Assembly (NCBI RefSeq): GCF_000003605.2 | Contig: NW_003120921.1 | Span: forward strand, 476,287-512,599 | Direction: 5' to 3' | Length of the DNA: 36,313 nucleotides | From: Saccoglossus kowalevskii | Taxonomy: Eukaryota > Hemichordata > Enteropneusta > Harrimaniidae | Shown: piece by piece, positions 1-11,156 of the stretch | Layout of the letters: each line of letters opens with the position of its first letter | Position numbering within the stretch: the first letter of the stretch is position 1 | The notes under the pieces: model-generated | Seen by the model: only the letters and a program-made list of their open reading frames with translations | What the model was told of the DNA's origin: nothing | The model's database searches: none | Translations under genes and position numbers: made by a program

Positions 1-153
1 CTATAGCCTATACTATATGCCCTATAGCCTTTAATCTATGCGCCTATAGCCTATAATATATGCCCTATAGCCTATAATCTACCCTTTAGCCTATAATCTA
101 TGCACCCATAGCCTATAATATATGCCCTATAGCCTATAATCTATGTACCTATA
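1..153. repeat. Minisatellite, CCTATAGCCTATAATCTATG-like units
   Basis: Direct tandem repeat of units of about 20-22 bp built on CCTATAGCCTATAAT followed by an alternating tail (CTATGC or ATATGC). About seven imperfect copies are visible, one shortened near position 90. The array starts at the window edge, so its true left end is not seen. It dissolves into an AATGAATGAATGATGAATG stretch at about 153-171. There is no coding sense in it. Confidence 0.9.
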
Positions 154-1794
154 ATGAATGAATGATGAATGTGGTGGTGTCAGACCAGTGTGGTGATAAA
201 ACAAAGCATTGTGGCAGTACCACCATGCTGTTTTGTATTCTTGTGAGAACACTGATTGTGTCTATTTTTATCACCATCCCCTAACCCTCCCTATACAACA
301 TTAGATTACCCCTATCGGTGATTAAATACATATGGTAACATGGTTTTATGGTTTAGAGTTACACATGATGGGAAAGATGTTACAGAAAATGTCTGTAATT
401 ATCATCATTCATGGTGTATCAAGCCGACTCACAGAAAACATAATTTATGTCTGTTTGAAAAAAATTGCTTGCCATGTTTCATTCTATGTCCTTGTAAGCA
501 AATTTGAATTCAATTTCTCCAGGGCAGTTAAATCTAATATTAATTTGACAAAAAAATATACGAGTTATGCAAATGAAAACATTTTACACCGCAGCTTAAT
601 GACCGCACACATAAGCAAGTTACATGCAAATAAGGTTTGCTGTGTGTATATATATATATATATATATTTAATTTACTGTTACCTCTTAATGTATTTTCTG
701 GTTTCCCTACAACTGTAGCTATATCCCGCCCACTGTATCTATACTTACTGCAAGGCGCCGTTAAGATAATTGAATGTATTTCCTTTACAGTGTCCTCCCT
801 ACCTTGTCTTATCATCACATTACTTCCTGTGTGGATAAATAAGATAAATTTTGTGTATATTTATCTTTGTATTCATTTTCCATTACTTGTCTATCAAAAT
901 CTGCAACCCTTTTAGTGGAACATACATTGTCACCAGAACTGCACATGTGGGTATTCCACTTCTCTATCCCCGGTATTAGTTTTCTTCTGTATTCTGGTCT
1001 TTACCAATATTTTATACACTGAATGTGGTTCATTCAGATGCAATATAGCTATAAAGTGCTAAACATAGCTGATGGTATCATCAGAATCCCTGAACTATTG
1101 ACCAAGCCCAACAAGTAATTTAATTTTATTAATTTTTCGTGTTTACTAGCTTGCCTGTAGGTGCATTAAGCCTTTTAATAACGATCTGAAAACTAGTTAC
1201 GGTATAAACATTCTTGTTTCTTTCTATACCTGGAGGATATATCTGTGATAAATGAAATACAATATGATGAGAAAAGTGATAAAATATCACTTTGAGAATT
1301 TTATTTTATAATATTTTCATCTCTGGGGGATGTCATGTGTTAGTAAATTATTATTATTATTATGCTTTGATATGCTGGAGATCAAGCCAGATATAACTGC
1401 TGGCCTTCCAATATAACAAACAAACCATAGGCAGCAGATTTCAATCTGTGGTTTCCTGTCAGTTTCCTAAGTCTTCTCAGTCTTTTTTACTTGACTGCTT
1501 TGTGCGAGAAATTCTCATCATTAATCTATTAAAATATTTCTGTTTACATATAACGATTATTTTTAAGGTATTGGTAGACTTCACCAACAAATTAGGCACT
1601 TTGAGGGGGTACTTTCAGATAATAAAAAAATAAATAAAAACAGATCAAAATAACAGCTGATTTATGATCATGTTAAAAATATCACAAACTCAAAAACAAC
1701 ATCAGTTTAGAAACTTGTTTCTTTATATCTGGGTCAGTATTATGAGTAAAGATAATAAGGGTGACACAGTGCTCTATTAAAAGCACATCCCAAA
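154..1794. other. Non-coding stretch, probably HCCS intron
   Basis: I see no recognisable exon here. It holds a TG/TA microsatellite at about 640-669 and an ATT run at about 1347-1363. The open frames around 332-915 are low-complexity and overlap on both strands with no family resemblance. Because the HCCS terminal exon begins at 5645 and its upstream exons are absent from the window, this stretch is most simply intronic. That placement is inferred, not seen. Confidence 0.5.
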
Positions 1795-2006
1795 TACTGT
1801 GGAATACTTTATTTTCGCTGGAATTAATTTTCGCTGAAAAGTCTTTTTGGGCGTTTTGTATGGAATTTATTTTCACTGATTTCTGATGAGTTTAATGTGA
1901 AATATAGGAAAAAAAGTATATTCACTGGATTTTATTTTCACGGAATCATCCCTTTAGCGAAAATAACGAAAATAAATTCCAAGCGAAAATAAAGTATTCT
2001 ACAGTA
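1795..2006 (+). mobile_element. MITE family A, copy 1 (212 bp)
   Basis: A non-coding palindromic element starting TACTGTGGAATACTTTATTT and ending with the inverted counterpart, which closes in ATTCTACAGTA. The terminal arms match over about 30 bp. The interior repeats the motif ATTTTCGCTG/ATTTTCACTG on both strands. No open frame encodes a transposase, so this is a non-autonomous MITE. If the outer TA on each side is the target duplication, the element proper is CTGT...ACAG, as expected for Tc1/mariner-like elements. Three more copies occur in this window (3151, 11157, 24837). Confidence 0.88.
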
Positions 2007-2060
2007 GGTGTGAAAATAGACCAATAAATGTATACTGGATTATCAAAATGACTTATGACT

Positions 2061-2244
2061 TACTGTAAAATCTGTATTAGAAGCCGCGACTTCTATTGAA
2101 ATGGTACAATGCAACAGAGGGGATGCGGCTTCTATTAGAGCATCTACACATATGAGAAATGATGAATTTTTGGTTCTCAATTGTTCAAAAAGAATGGGTG
2201 CGACTTCTATTAGAGATACGGCTTCTAATACAGATTTTACGGTA
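2061..2244. mobile_element. Short inverted-repeat element with GCGGCTTCTATTAGAG motifs (184 bp)
   Basis: The first 26 bp and the last 26 bp are inverted repeats of each other with a single mismatch (left end TACTGTAAAATCTGTATTAG, right end read in reverse TACCGTAAAATCTGTATTAG). Inside are further copies of the core CGACTTCTATT/CGGCTTCTATTAGAG at about 2084, 2125 and 2199. It has no coding capacity. The end motif resembles those of the elements at 21434 and 36117. A non-autonomous DNA transposon is the likeliest identity. Confidence 0.75.
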
Positions 2245-2720
2245 TTTGGGCCATAGACATGCCTGTTATTTACGTAAGCATATACGGTACTCGTACATGG
2301 AATCAAAGACATTGGAAAAAGATCTTTTCTATTGTCTTTGATGGAATCTAGTCATTTAGTGATACATAGTTTGGGCTAAGATTAAAGCTACTCCTATATG
2401 TTTGCATATCAGCTAGACCCTGCTCCATTCATGTGTAGAAATGACCTGCATGGAACATGGGCTACGCGATGATCAAACATACTAAGAATATACAAACCTC
2501 TAGTCTGTTTAACTTTGATTTCACAGTAATCAGGGAGTTATACATTTTAGCTCCATGATTATAAAACTATAACAGTGCAAATGCCGAAAGTACAAGTTGC
2601 AGAATAGGAGGAAGTATTTAGTAGTACAGTCTCATTATCAGTTCATTTGTCGAATGGAGCTTATCATATGAGTGATTGCATGTCGTCCTTTGTTGTTTGT
2701 GCCAACTTTTTACTTCTTCA

Positions 2721-2970
2721 ACTTCTTCTTGAAAACTACAAGCCTGATTGCTTTGATACTTGGTCTATATGTGCCTTGGGTAGGCTTCTCTTAGATTTGT
2801 TCATTTCGTGATATCTTTAATTCAATATTTTTGTAATTTTGGTAAAAAGTGATATTTTTGACTTCTTGTTGAAAACCGCAAGTCAGATTGCTTTGATATT
2901 ATACATATAGGTATCACAGGTAGACCTCTCTGAGATTTGTTAATTTCGTGATGATATCTTCAATCTTATT
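2721..2970. repeat. Imperfect tandem duplication, 140-bp period
   Basis: Two diverged copies lie 140 bp apart. ACTTCTTCTTGAAAACTACA at 2721 answers ACTTCTTGTTGAAAACCGCA at 2861, and TCATTTCGTGATATCTTTAA at 2801 answers TAATTTCGTGATGATATCTT at 2941. Both also contain GATTGCTTTGATA. The style resembles the degenerate repeat at 16127-16870, but the family is not recognised. Confidence 0.75.
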
Positions 2971-3150
2971 TTGATGAATATGTTTAATTGAAGTGTGCAT
3001 TGCTAACAGCGGAGCTATCTCAGCTAGGAGGCTGCTTGTTTTTTCTTCAGAACAAAGTTTCTTGATTCTCTCATGTTGCTTGTCATGTTGGAAATGACAT
3101 ATCAGAATGAATAATCATGAATATAAAAGTAAACCTTTCAAATAGACAAC

Positions 3151-3352
3151 TACTGTAGAATACTTTATTTTCGCTTGGAATTTATTTTCGCTGAAGGGAT
3201 GATTCCGTGAAAGTAAAATCCAGCGAATATACTTTTTTCCCATATTTTACATTAAACTCATCAAAAATCAGTAAAAATAAATTCCATACATAATGCCCAA
3301 AACGTCTTTTCAGCGAAAATTAATTCCAGCGATAATAAAGTATTCCACAGTA
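3151..3352 (-). mobile_element. MITE family A, copy 2, inverted (202 bp)
   Basis: Reverse orientation copy of the element at 1795-2006. It starts TACTGTAGAATACTTTATTT and ends in ATTCCACAGTA. It is about 10 bp shorter because one of the adjacent TTTTCG-type units near its left end is missing, as expected from slippage between short direct repeats. It has no coding capacity. TA lies at both outer ends. Confidence 0.88.
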
Positions 3353-3624
3353 TACTCGTATTTTGTTGTCATATTGTCAACCCACAGGGTACTCAATTCA
3401 GGCTAACTGTTTGTGCACACATTGTTAGCCTAAATATTAAAGTTGTAGACTGGTTCACATTCAGATTCATCATACTAGGTGTTCCTTAGACCATACATGT
3501 ACCTAGTGTTCTTATGCCTGTTTCTAAGTATGAGCTATCGTGTGCCCACTGAGTCTGTGCTGAGAAGATGCATGTGCACAAATGCATAGTTTATCTCAGT
3601 CAGGTTTCTATCCTAAACATAGAA

Positions 3625-3660
3625 ACACAGTCCCTCAACACCATTGTTGAAGGACTGTGT
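3625..3660. other. Near-perfect hairpin, 16-bp stem, 4-nt loop
   Basis: Arms at 3625-3640 (ACACAGTCCCTCAACA) and 3645-3660 (TGTTGAAGGACTGTGT) pair with a single mismatch around the loop CCAT. Outside the stem, pairing is only patchy. The stem is short for a microRNA precursor. It could be a cruciform, a transposon footprint or a chance inverted duplication. Confidence 0.6.
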
Positions 3661-4223
3661 TGAGAGACTGTGATAGGAATATGTTTCCTGGTAGCTTTTT
3701 TCACATACAAACCGGTGTAACCATCACCATGGTGACATGATATTAATGATATCTTGTTGTTCGGAAGCAGTTGTCACCTTGTGTGTCTTTCAGAATACTG
3801 GTAGTATCAAATTGCAACCACGAGGCTGCAGTTTCAAGTAGATTAGGGTGATTGAGTTATCTTTATTATGCCCACATTGCAATCTTGATATTAAATTATA
3901 TTTTTGAATAATTTTTATATTGAATACTATAATATTCACTGTGTTTAATTTTAGCAGATTCAATGTTGCAGGGATCTTCACTAGATTTTAAATTCACTGG
4001 TTAAATTAAATGTATACAAAAGTAAAGTTAATTTTAATTTAGTGAATTTAGCCAACAGCAAAATAAGCAATTATTAATACCAGAAATAATTAATCCATGT
4101 ATTGTAAGTGAAATATTAGTTTATGTTCATCCAAAATGGTATGGTCATTCAGGGATTTTGGTAATATCTTGTGAGCGTACAATTCTATAATCCTTCATTG
4201 ATATAGCACAAAGTCATCATTTC

Positions 4224-4241
4224 GGGGGGGGGGGGGGGGGG
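4224..4241. repeat. Homopolymer G(18)
   Basis: Eighteen consecutive G residues in AT-rich DNA. The run could adopt a G-quadruplex, and its exact length is unreliable in most assemblies. Confidence 0.95.
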
Positions 4242-4960
4242 TTGTAATTTATTTGTGGTCTGTCTGTCCAATCGTCTGGAGCCATTTCTGAGACATACTT
4301 GGACTGATCACATTCATACTTACATATGTTACCAGCAATGACTGATCACTTCACAGCACAATGTATGTCCACACACCTGGATTGCTGCTAGTGAAGAAGG
4401 ACTTTGGCATTAAATAAAGAACATGACTGTGCGTTATCAATATTTGCAATACTTGTTCTGTTTTAATTTCAGTTTTATGATGTAAATTTTTTTTTTTTAT
4501 TAATTTCTTAAGATGAAATTTGAAGGATTTGTGTTTTGGGTTCCATTTGTCTATGCTTGCGTCCATCCGTGCTTGTGTCTGTCCGTCTGTCTGTCCATCA
4601 TTTTTGGACATGACTAAATCAACATGTCATAATTATGTACATATGCATGTCAATTCGTTCCATAAACCTTTGACCGACTAACTACCTTTTTTTTTTTTTA
4701 TCAAGACACATCTAAAAACAACATTTGAACATGCTGTGAATCATTTCTTGGGTATGCCTTAAGCAATTTCAAACTCAAACTTGATATTAACATCACTCAT
4801 GGTGGGTTTCTGATGGATGACATTTTGTTTCGTGATTTTATTGAAAATACGTGACTGGTGAACATTTTGTTTTTCTTTTGCGTCATAACCATTTCTTGTG
4901 TGTCATACCCATTTCTTGTGCATGGTGGGCGATTTGATTCATAATGTGCAACTGGTGGCC
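4242..4960. repeat. Degenerate interspersed repeat with GTCTGTCTGTCC motifs
   Basis: Contains GTCTGTCTGTCC-type runs at about 4260 and 4575, T-rich tracts at 4487 and 4687, a TTTCAAACTCAAACTTGATA segment near 4767, and a pair of ACCATTTCTTGTG segments near 4889 and 4909. Together these resemble the repeat family seen better at 16127-16870. The minus-strand open frame at 4351-4611 is a translation of this repeat, not a gene. The boundaries are uncertain. Confidence 0.45.
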
Positions 4961-5644
4961 CTGTTGGTTTTATTTAGGTGTGTCTTTATGACAATTTTAT
5001 TTTGAAGCTGTTACAAAGACAATACACTATTTTGTGCATTTTCAACCGTATACATTATATTTTGTTTACGTGTTTTTGTTTACAAAAATTTTAGAATAAA
5101 AATTAAAAAGCTGTATTGATTTTAGAAAACAATTTTTTGTTGCAGCCTTACAAATTTACTTGCTCCTGATATATTGCATATGGCAATATTTGTCATTGTT
5201 TCAGTGTAAAAATAGCATCGCTGTCAAAAAGGTGACCTCGTTGAGAAAATATTTAAACCGTTGTACCAAAGTCAAATTGATGACCTCAAAAAGGAATTAT
5301 TTTTATTGCAGCTGGTAAAACCATTAGATGAATTTATATTTAGAATACGGGTAAAATAAAACGCGTTTTCATCTTCCATGATGACCTATTTTTATGATTT
5401 TAGTTACGGTAGTTAATAATAAAATAAAACCTTTTTAGAAATCTCATTATATTCAATTTGTCATCATCTAAATGTTTAAAAGAAAGAAAAGGAATGTATT
5501 TTATTATATAAAGTGCTTGTGTAGAAATACAATATGTGAAGGAGTGTACACTGAATGGATCTATAGAGTCGCTATACACAGGCGTGTGAATAAAAACAGA
5601 CTGTTATTCTACTAACGTCTTTGTTTATCTCGTGTTCTATTTAG

Positions 5645-5903
5645 GTATGAAAGACCATTTGACAGACACGATTGGATCGTTGATCGGTGTGGAAAGAGCG
5701 TTCGTTATGTGATTGATTACTACGATGGAGGTTCTATTGACACAAACACGGGAGAATTCACCATCCTGGATGTCAGACCTGCCTTAGATTCGCCAACTGC
5801 ATTGTGGGATAGGATGAAAGTTGCTTACTGGAGGTGGAGGTTTGCAGACAAACAGACTGACCAGGTGGTGGAGCATACTGCCTCGCCTGACTCTGCTAGA
5901 TAG
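5645..5903 (+). CDS. HCCS: Holocytochrome c-type synthase (cytochrome c haem lyase), terminal exon
   Basis: HCCS joins haem covalently to the CXXCH motif of apocytochrome c (and c1) in the mitochondrial intermembrane space. The exon follows a pyrimidine-rich acceptor ending ATTTAG|G at 5644. Its first base completes a codon begun upstream, and the frame then runs for 85 residues to TAG at 5901-5903. It begins [20 protein letters not shown] and continues through [30 protein letters not shown] and KVAYWRWRF. These are the conserved C-terminal blocks of the family. The His of RHDW matches human His211, a proposed second haem contact, and the Arg of DRCG matches human Arg217, which is altered in microphthalmia. 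Human HCCS ends two residues after WRW, whereas here a further 21 polar residues follow. Roughly the last third of the protein is present. The upstream exons, including the haem-ligand His154 region, were not found in 1-5644. Confidence 0.96.
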
Positions 5904-5995
5904 TATGCAAGAATGTTTAAAATCATGATCATTTTGGGTGATTTAGAATAACATGTTTTCCATTCAAGAAGAATAAACTTGACATTTATTAGTGA
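5904..5995 (+). terminator. HCCS: HCCS 3'UTR with AATAAA polyadenylation signal
   Basis: A canonical AATAAA lies at 5972-5977, 69 bp after the stop codon, in GAATAAACTTGAC. Cleavage would be expected 10-30 bp further on, giving a very short 3'UTR of roughly 90 bp. The end point given here is an estimate. Confidence 0.75.
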
Positions 5996-8367
5996 ATCAA
6001 TGTGAAAATTAGTATTTTTTTCTTTGTGCTGTGTACCGTAAAAACTTTTCGATCACTCTTTAATAATTAACTAGTTTAGAAATACAAAAAATACAATTTT
6101 GTACTGATTGAGTACAGAAACATTAGATGACATCAGAAGTACATTACTTGGGGTTTGCAACTACGGTGACATGATAAAATGCAAATGTGCATGCCCGAGG
6201 TAACTAGGATACTGGGATGTCCAGGTGGATCAAAATAGCTGCTCATGATATGACGGATTACGATAATTATATTTTCTGTACATTTTCGATGTATTACATT
6301 TTTTCATTATGAATGTGGTAATACATGTTTTATTGTTTTATTACAAACCGCCTATGTCATGTCAGAAGGTCGTAGCATCAGTCTCGCTATCTACGAGATG
6401 AGACTTGAATGGGATCTTGACATGTCACCATACAGTACTATGCGCGTTGCAATCCCTAAGTTCCTCTGATGGTATACATTGTGCATCATTTGTTGTCAGA
6501 AAGCAACCAGTTCATTAAAACACAAACAATTATTTTTCAGTATCATGAAAGCTGTTAAAACTCGTTCAGTGCTCTTTTTACCTTTTAAAAAAGTGCTCAT
6601 CGCTACTATAAGAAATCTTGCAGCGAAATCAATGGCAATGGATCATGCTACAACAATAACAAACTACGGTAACTGTCAGTAGTAAAGTGCAGTATTTTAA
6701 TTGGTTAATGGCATTCTCGACCTATCAGGGAAAGGACGCCGTGGAATGGTCAATTTGTATTCAAGAAAAATGTCCGATTTTAGCATTTGTACGGAATTGA
6801 TTGAGTGTTTGAAATAACATTCTCTCACAATATAACAAACTTGTATATTTAAATCAATTTTCAGAGTAGGTGAAATTCTATGGTTTTAACAGCATTTTAT
6901 CCCATTGTTAATACCAGTATAATCTGCTCTATTTTAAGGTTTTCTAATTATAGTCTAGAGAGGGCGCACTTTATTCAGTGATGTTCTGACTCATTGAAGT
7001 ATGTAACTTTAATGACATTGAAATAAACATGCGTGATGCGTCCGTCAATTGTCATTTTTCAGACATGCCTGGATTTAGATCAAAGTTCACACAAAGGCAA
7101 GTCATATCATTATTTGAACACGTTACTAATCATTTCTCAGGCATGCCTGAACAGATTTCATTCAAACTTGGTATAACCTGTAAGACCTATACATAATGGA
7201 AAATTATGTACAATTTAGAGCAATTTGGAGCAAAATGCATAACAATAAGCAAGACATTTTGGTGAGAAAATTATGTCACTGCATTTGCTGAGTTTTGGTT
7301 CTTGAAAAACATCTTGTAGTTATGGAATTTATTTGGTAAAATGAAATTTATACTTTATTATGAACAAAAATAACTATAAATGCAATGTAGTCACAAGCCA
7401 TGTCATTTGTTTGTGTCTTTAGTGACCTATACAGTCACAAGTTTATTTGTTTCATGAAGAAATCTCCATAGCAGTGAGCAAGCTGACTCAACTTGATTAT
7501 GGTCGATTTCATTTTGACTTGGGATTCCTACAAATTCAGACCTGTTTAGAGGGCACACTGCATTCTGTGTTTGAATCGCTTTGCATTTCAAATGAAAAAG
7601 CATCAGATAACTATCCCGTAATGTACCACTGGATACAATACTACAAACACAGGTAGGGAATTTAGCATATTGGTCATTTTAACGTGACGGTGAAATTGTA
7701 TATCCGTGTGTTAACATAAAACATGTCATGGTTAAACCAAGTAAGGAATTCGGCATTAATATCTGTTCGTTAATATGATAGTGAAATTGTAAAAAGAATC
7801 TGGCATATCGGAAATATCCAAATTAATATAATCCCTAATAATACAATCATTTTGTGTAAAACCACCAATATTCTAAGATATTGGAGTATGTTGTGATTCT
7901 TTGCCATGATGTCAAAAGTTCAATCTGCTTGCATCGACCAATCAGATTACTGGGATTTTTATTTCATAGTATAGGGATTTCGAAAATTACTACACTGAAC
8001 TGCCATGATATATGGGATAAAACTCATCATTTTATTTAAAACAAATGCGTTGAAGAAAATTAAAAAACAAATGCATGTAGACATTAGATCTGCCGGGAAT
8101 GGTGAGGATGTGTTGTATAAACAAAATTGAATTTTACATTCATTGATTATGTGTCAACGACCCATGTTACTTGGGACGAACACTGTCTTTTATCTCATCA
8201 ACGTGTTGCAGTCGATGTTACAATCAGTCTTAAAATAGTTGACACTAATTCATGATAAAATGAAAGCTTTACAATGTGAAAATAATAATGATGTAATAAC
8301 ATGCATTCTATACGATGACAGTATTAGGTACAATAACTATAAACAACAGCTGCTTGTAACACTGCAA
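5996..8367. other. Intergenic, no gene seen
   Basis: AT-rich sequence without a recognisable exon. At about 7046-7200 there is a degenerate repeat containing two CATGCCTG segments (7065 and 7143) and TTCAAACTTGGT at 7161. The latter is shared with 16520 in the large repeat upstream of the gap. Open frames at 6479, 7447 and 8239 show no family features and no convincing splice context. Confidence 0.5.
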
Positions 8368-8578
8368 TACTGTGAAAGGGTTAATTATTCACTGGGTTTT
8401 AATTTTGCTTATTTCGCTGACTGTAAAATGCGCTAAATTCAAACCCAGTGAATATGTAAAATTTAGCATTGAACACATTATCTAAATGATAACACTGTGA
8501 ATTTAAAACCCAAAGAATAAACCTGAAATGGTAAATCATCGAAATTTAAACACAGTGAAAATTAGTCATTTTACAGTA
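8368..8578 (+). mobile_element. MITE family B, copy 1 (211 bp)
   Basis: Starts TACTGTGAAAGGGTTAATTA followed by TTCACTGGGTTTTAATTTTG, and ends in an inverted, diverged counterpart closing CATTTTACAGTA. The interior alternates CAGTGAA/ACACAGTGAAAATTA motifs. It is non-coding. Its outermost six bases and its length match family A, but the body differs. Related copies lie at 10738 and 30741 in the same orientation. Confidence 0.82.
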
Positions 8579-9215
8579 GTCTATATTTTCTCCTCGCTGT
8601 GATGGCTTTCAGTCTATTGAAAAAATAATTTTGCTTTGTGTTTATTATTATAGACCCACTGTATAAATGTCATGAAAGTGTTGACCTTTCAATACCCCCC
8701 ACCAAAATTTTGATGCAAAATTTTTGATGTTTTTGAGTAATTCTTTTTTAAATGTCTTTGTTAATTTTAGACCTAAAATTAATTGCTATAGCTTTTAATT
8801 ATAATTTTTTGATAAAAATATTACGCAGGTTAATACTGTCAATTTGATTAAATTGAGGTGTGTATTGATTACACTGACGTCAACAAAGCCATGTATATTA
8901 TAAATTACTAGATATTATCAACATAAATGGCAGTCGCTCATTGTATGCATTCATGGTGTGATGTCACAGTAGATCCAAGATGGGAAAGTAACAATCGACC
9001 AACCACAAATCATCATAGGATGTCTATTGATGTACAAGCACTTTGCATAATGGAGGGAGAATCCTGCCTAGCTAATCCAATCCAATCATTTTATTTGGAT
9101 TTCAAGAAATAATTATTGGATGCAGAAGTATTTATGAGTATAAACTTGAGTTAATTGACTCTAGTGTATATTAGTGAAACGCATGTAATTATTATTGTTT
9201 AGGTTATAAGTCTAT
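8579..9215. other. Intergenic, no gene seen
   Basis: AT-rich and featureless apart from a short C run near 8695. The open frame at 8927-9112 ends in a low-complexity tail and resembles no family I know. Confidence 0.5.
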
Positions 9216-9643
9216 GGTGAAAGGTTCAGTTTACACAGATGACAAGTGTTAATGGTGTTCAGTTTACACAGATGACTTAAGTGTTCATGGTGTTCAGTTT
9301 ACACAAGTGACTAGTGTTTATGGTGTTCAGTTTACACAGGTGACTAGTGTTTATGGTGTTCAGTTTACACAGATGACTTAAGTGTTCATGGTGTTCAGTT
9401 TACATAGGTGACTAGTGTTTATGGTGTTCAGTTTACACAGATGACTTTAGTGTTCATGGTGTTCAGTTTACACAAGTGACTAGTGTTTATGGTGTTCAGT
9501 TTACACAGGTGACTAGTGTTTATGGTGTTCAGTTTACACAGATGACTTAAGTGTTCATGGTGTTCAGTTTACACAAGTGACTAGTGTTTATGGTGTTCAG
9601 TTTACACAGGTGACTAGTAGTGTTTATGGTGTTTGGTTTACTG
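9216..9643. repeat. Satellite with 33/35-bp units and A-B-C higher-order order
   Basis: Twelve tandem units plus a partial one, all starting GGTGTTCAGTTTACACA. Three variants recur: A (35 bp, GATGACTTAAGTGTTCAT), B (33 bp, AGTGACTAGTGTTTAT) and C (33 bp, GGTGACTAGTGTTTAT). From 9254 the order is A B C, A C', A' B C, A B C*, so the higher-order period is 101 bp (A units at 9254 and 9355, and again at 9423 and 9524). One trimer lacks its B unit. The last C carries a TAG insertion, and the first and last units are the most diverged. No frame stays open across it. Confidence 0.95.
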
Positions 9644-10737
9644 TATCAGGAAATTAAATACAAGTCTTACAACCTCACTCTAAGATAAGTGTTCCAGATT
9701 CAGATATGTACCGAACATTTTTTTTTAGTTTCTGATGTAGGCATTTAGGTTACCCTTGTAAGTTAATGTAATTTTTGTGAAATATGAGAAAAAAATAATT
9801 TTTCTTCATGCACACTGATGATGCAGGGAGAAATAAGGTAAACAGTTGATTAGAAGTTTATTGTCATTCAAAAATGAGATGTAAATGTTGGTGCACCAGC
9901 TGCCTCGTTATTGACAAACTATGCTAGTTATGTCATCAATGAAAATTACCTGGCAGTGCAGGAATTTGTGAGAAAAAAATGTTAATGATGTAGATCAAGT
10001 AATGAAAATTGTTGGGGGTTGACCACTAGAAATTTTGGGGTTGGGTTTTGAGAAAAATATTTGTGCACACAGAAAATCGCTATCTCACAAAAAAAAAAAT
10101 CAACATGTGAAATAAAAAAATAAAAAAAAAAATAAACAGGACAAAAATAACTTTCACTGTAGCTCTACCATCTTTCATCTGAGAGGTTATAATAATAACA
10201 TCAAATACAAAATTAGTTATCTTGCAAATGTAATGAGCCCTCTTCTAAAATTCAACATCCCGCCATAACATTTTATGACTGCTAAGTTGCCGCAAGCAAG
10301 ACAATTCTGATTGCATTAACCGAGGTCAAATACACGTATTTATATCAGCGAAACACTTGAACTGAACGCTGAAAAATTAACATTAGAAATAACAAAAAAT
10401 CTCTTTGTGCAATATCTTACACTCAGATCTAAGGTTGATTGTAACTTACACAACCATAACTGAATTACTGATATCAATCAGATGTTAGGAACATATGGCA
10501 CATCTGTTAATGAAGGAAAAGTGATAAAAATTGTATGATACTTTTGATATTAAACTAAATAATGACATTTGTTACATTATTCTGTTTTCATTGATGGAGT
10601 GCACTTACTGATATATCTACAGGAATCCGTAAGAATCATTAAATGAGATAATTATATATGTACACTAAGGTATGTATGTTATAAATTATATACAAATTCA
10701 AATGACAGCTTGTGCAGTGACGTAAGCTGTTCTACTC
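9644..10737. other. Intergenic, no gene seen
   Basis: AT-rich, with A-rich tracts at about 10089-10138. No exon, RNA gene or clear repeat family was recognised. Confidence 0.5.
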
Positions 10738-10950
10738 TACTGTAAATGCAGTAATTATTCACTGCGTTTTAATTTCGCTATTTTCCTTGATATGTAAAAT
10801 CTGAAAATTAAATCGACATGAAAATGTAAAATAACAATAAAACTCATTGTTTCCTTGACAAATTCATGAAATTAAAACGCAGTGAATATATACACAAAAC
10901 ATCAAAATAGTGAAATTAAATGTCAGTGAAAATAAAATGTTTTTACAGTA
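10738..10950 (+). mobile_element. MITE family B, copy 2 (213 bp)
   Basis: Starts TACTGTAAATGCAGTAATTA followed by TTCACTGCGTTTTAATTTCG, and ends with GTCAGTGAAAATAAAATG before TTTTTACAGTA. An internal inverted repeat also pairs TTCACTGCGTTTTAAT (near 10758) with ATTAAAACGCAGTGAA (near 10871). It is non-coding and in the same orientation as the copy at 8368. Confidence 0.85.
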
Positions 10951-11156
10951 TCTGTGTTAACTTCATGGGATGGAGTGAGGTGTCTGCCATCCATCCATGT
11001 GACTGAAAAACCATTTGGTGTACATTTGTTAAAAGATAAAAAAAAAAAAGTGTTTTGCTTAGCTTGTCCTAGGGGAAAATGATTTTTTGTATTAGGATTA
11101 TTCAATATCACAACAAGAAAATATACATTTACCATTTATTAATTATTGCTTTCAAA

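Noticed and set aside
332..915. Overlapping 92-128 codon frames on both strands
   Set aside because: They run through a TA microsatellite (Ile/Tyr repeats) and overlap on opposite strands; no family resemblance.
4351..4611. Minus-strand frame with DGQTDGQTQARMD
   Set aside because: Translation of a GTCTGTCTGTCC-type repeat, common in marine invertebrate genomes; not a gene.
1..5644. Upstream HCCS exons (CPM motifs, KGWKW, IRIHNQ, SWMG)
   Set aside because: Looked for in plus-strand frames by eye and not found; the previous exon should end in an ATG-GG type split Gly codon, and no such exon with a donor was seen.
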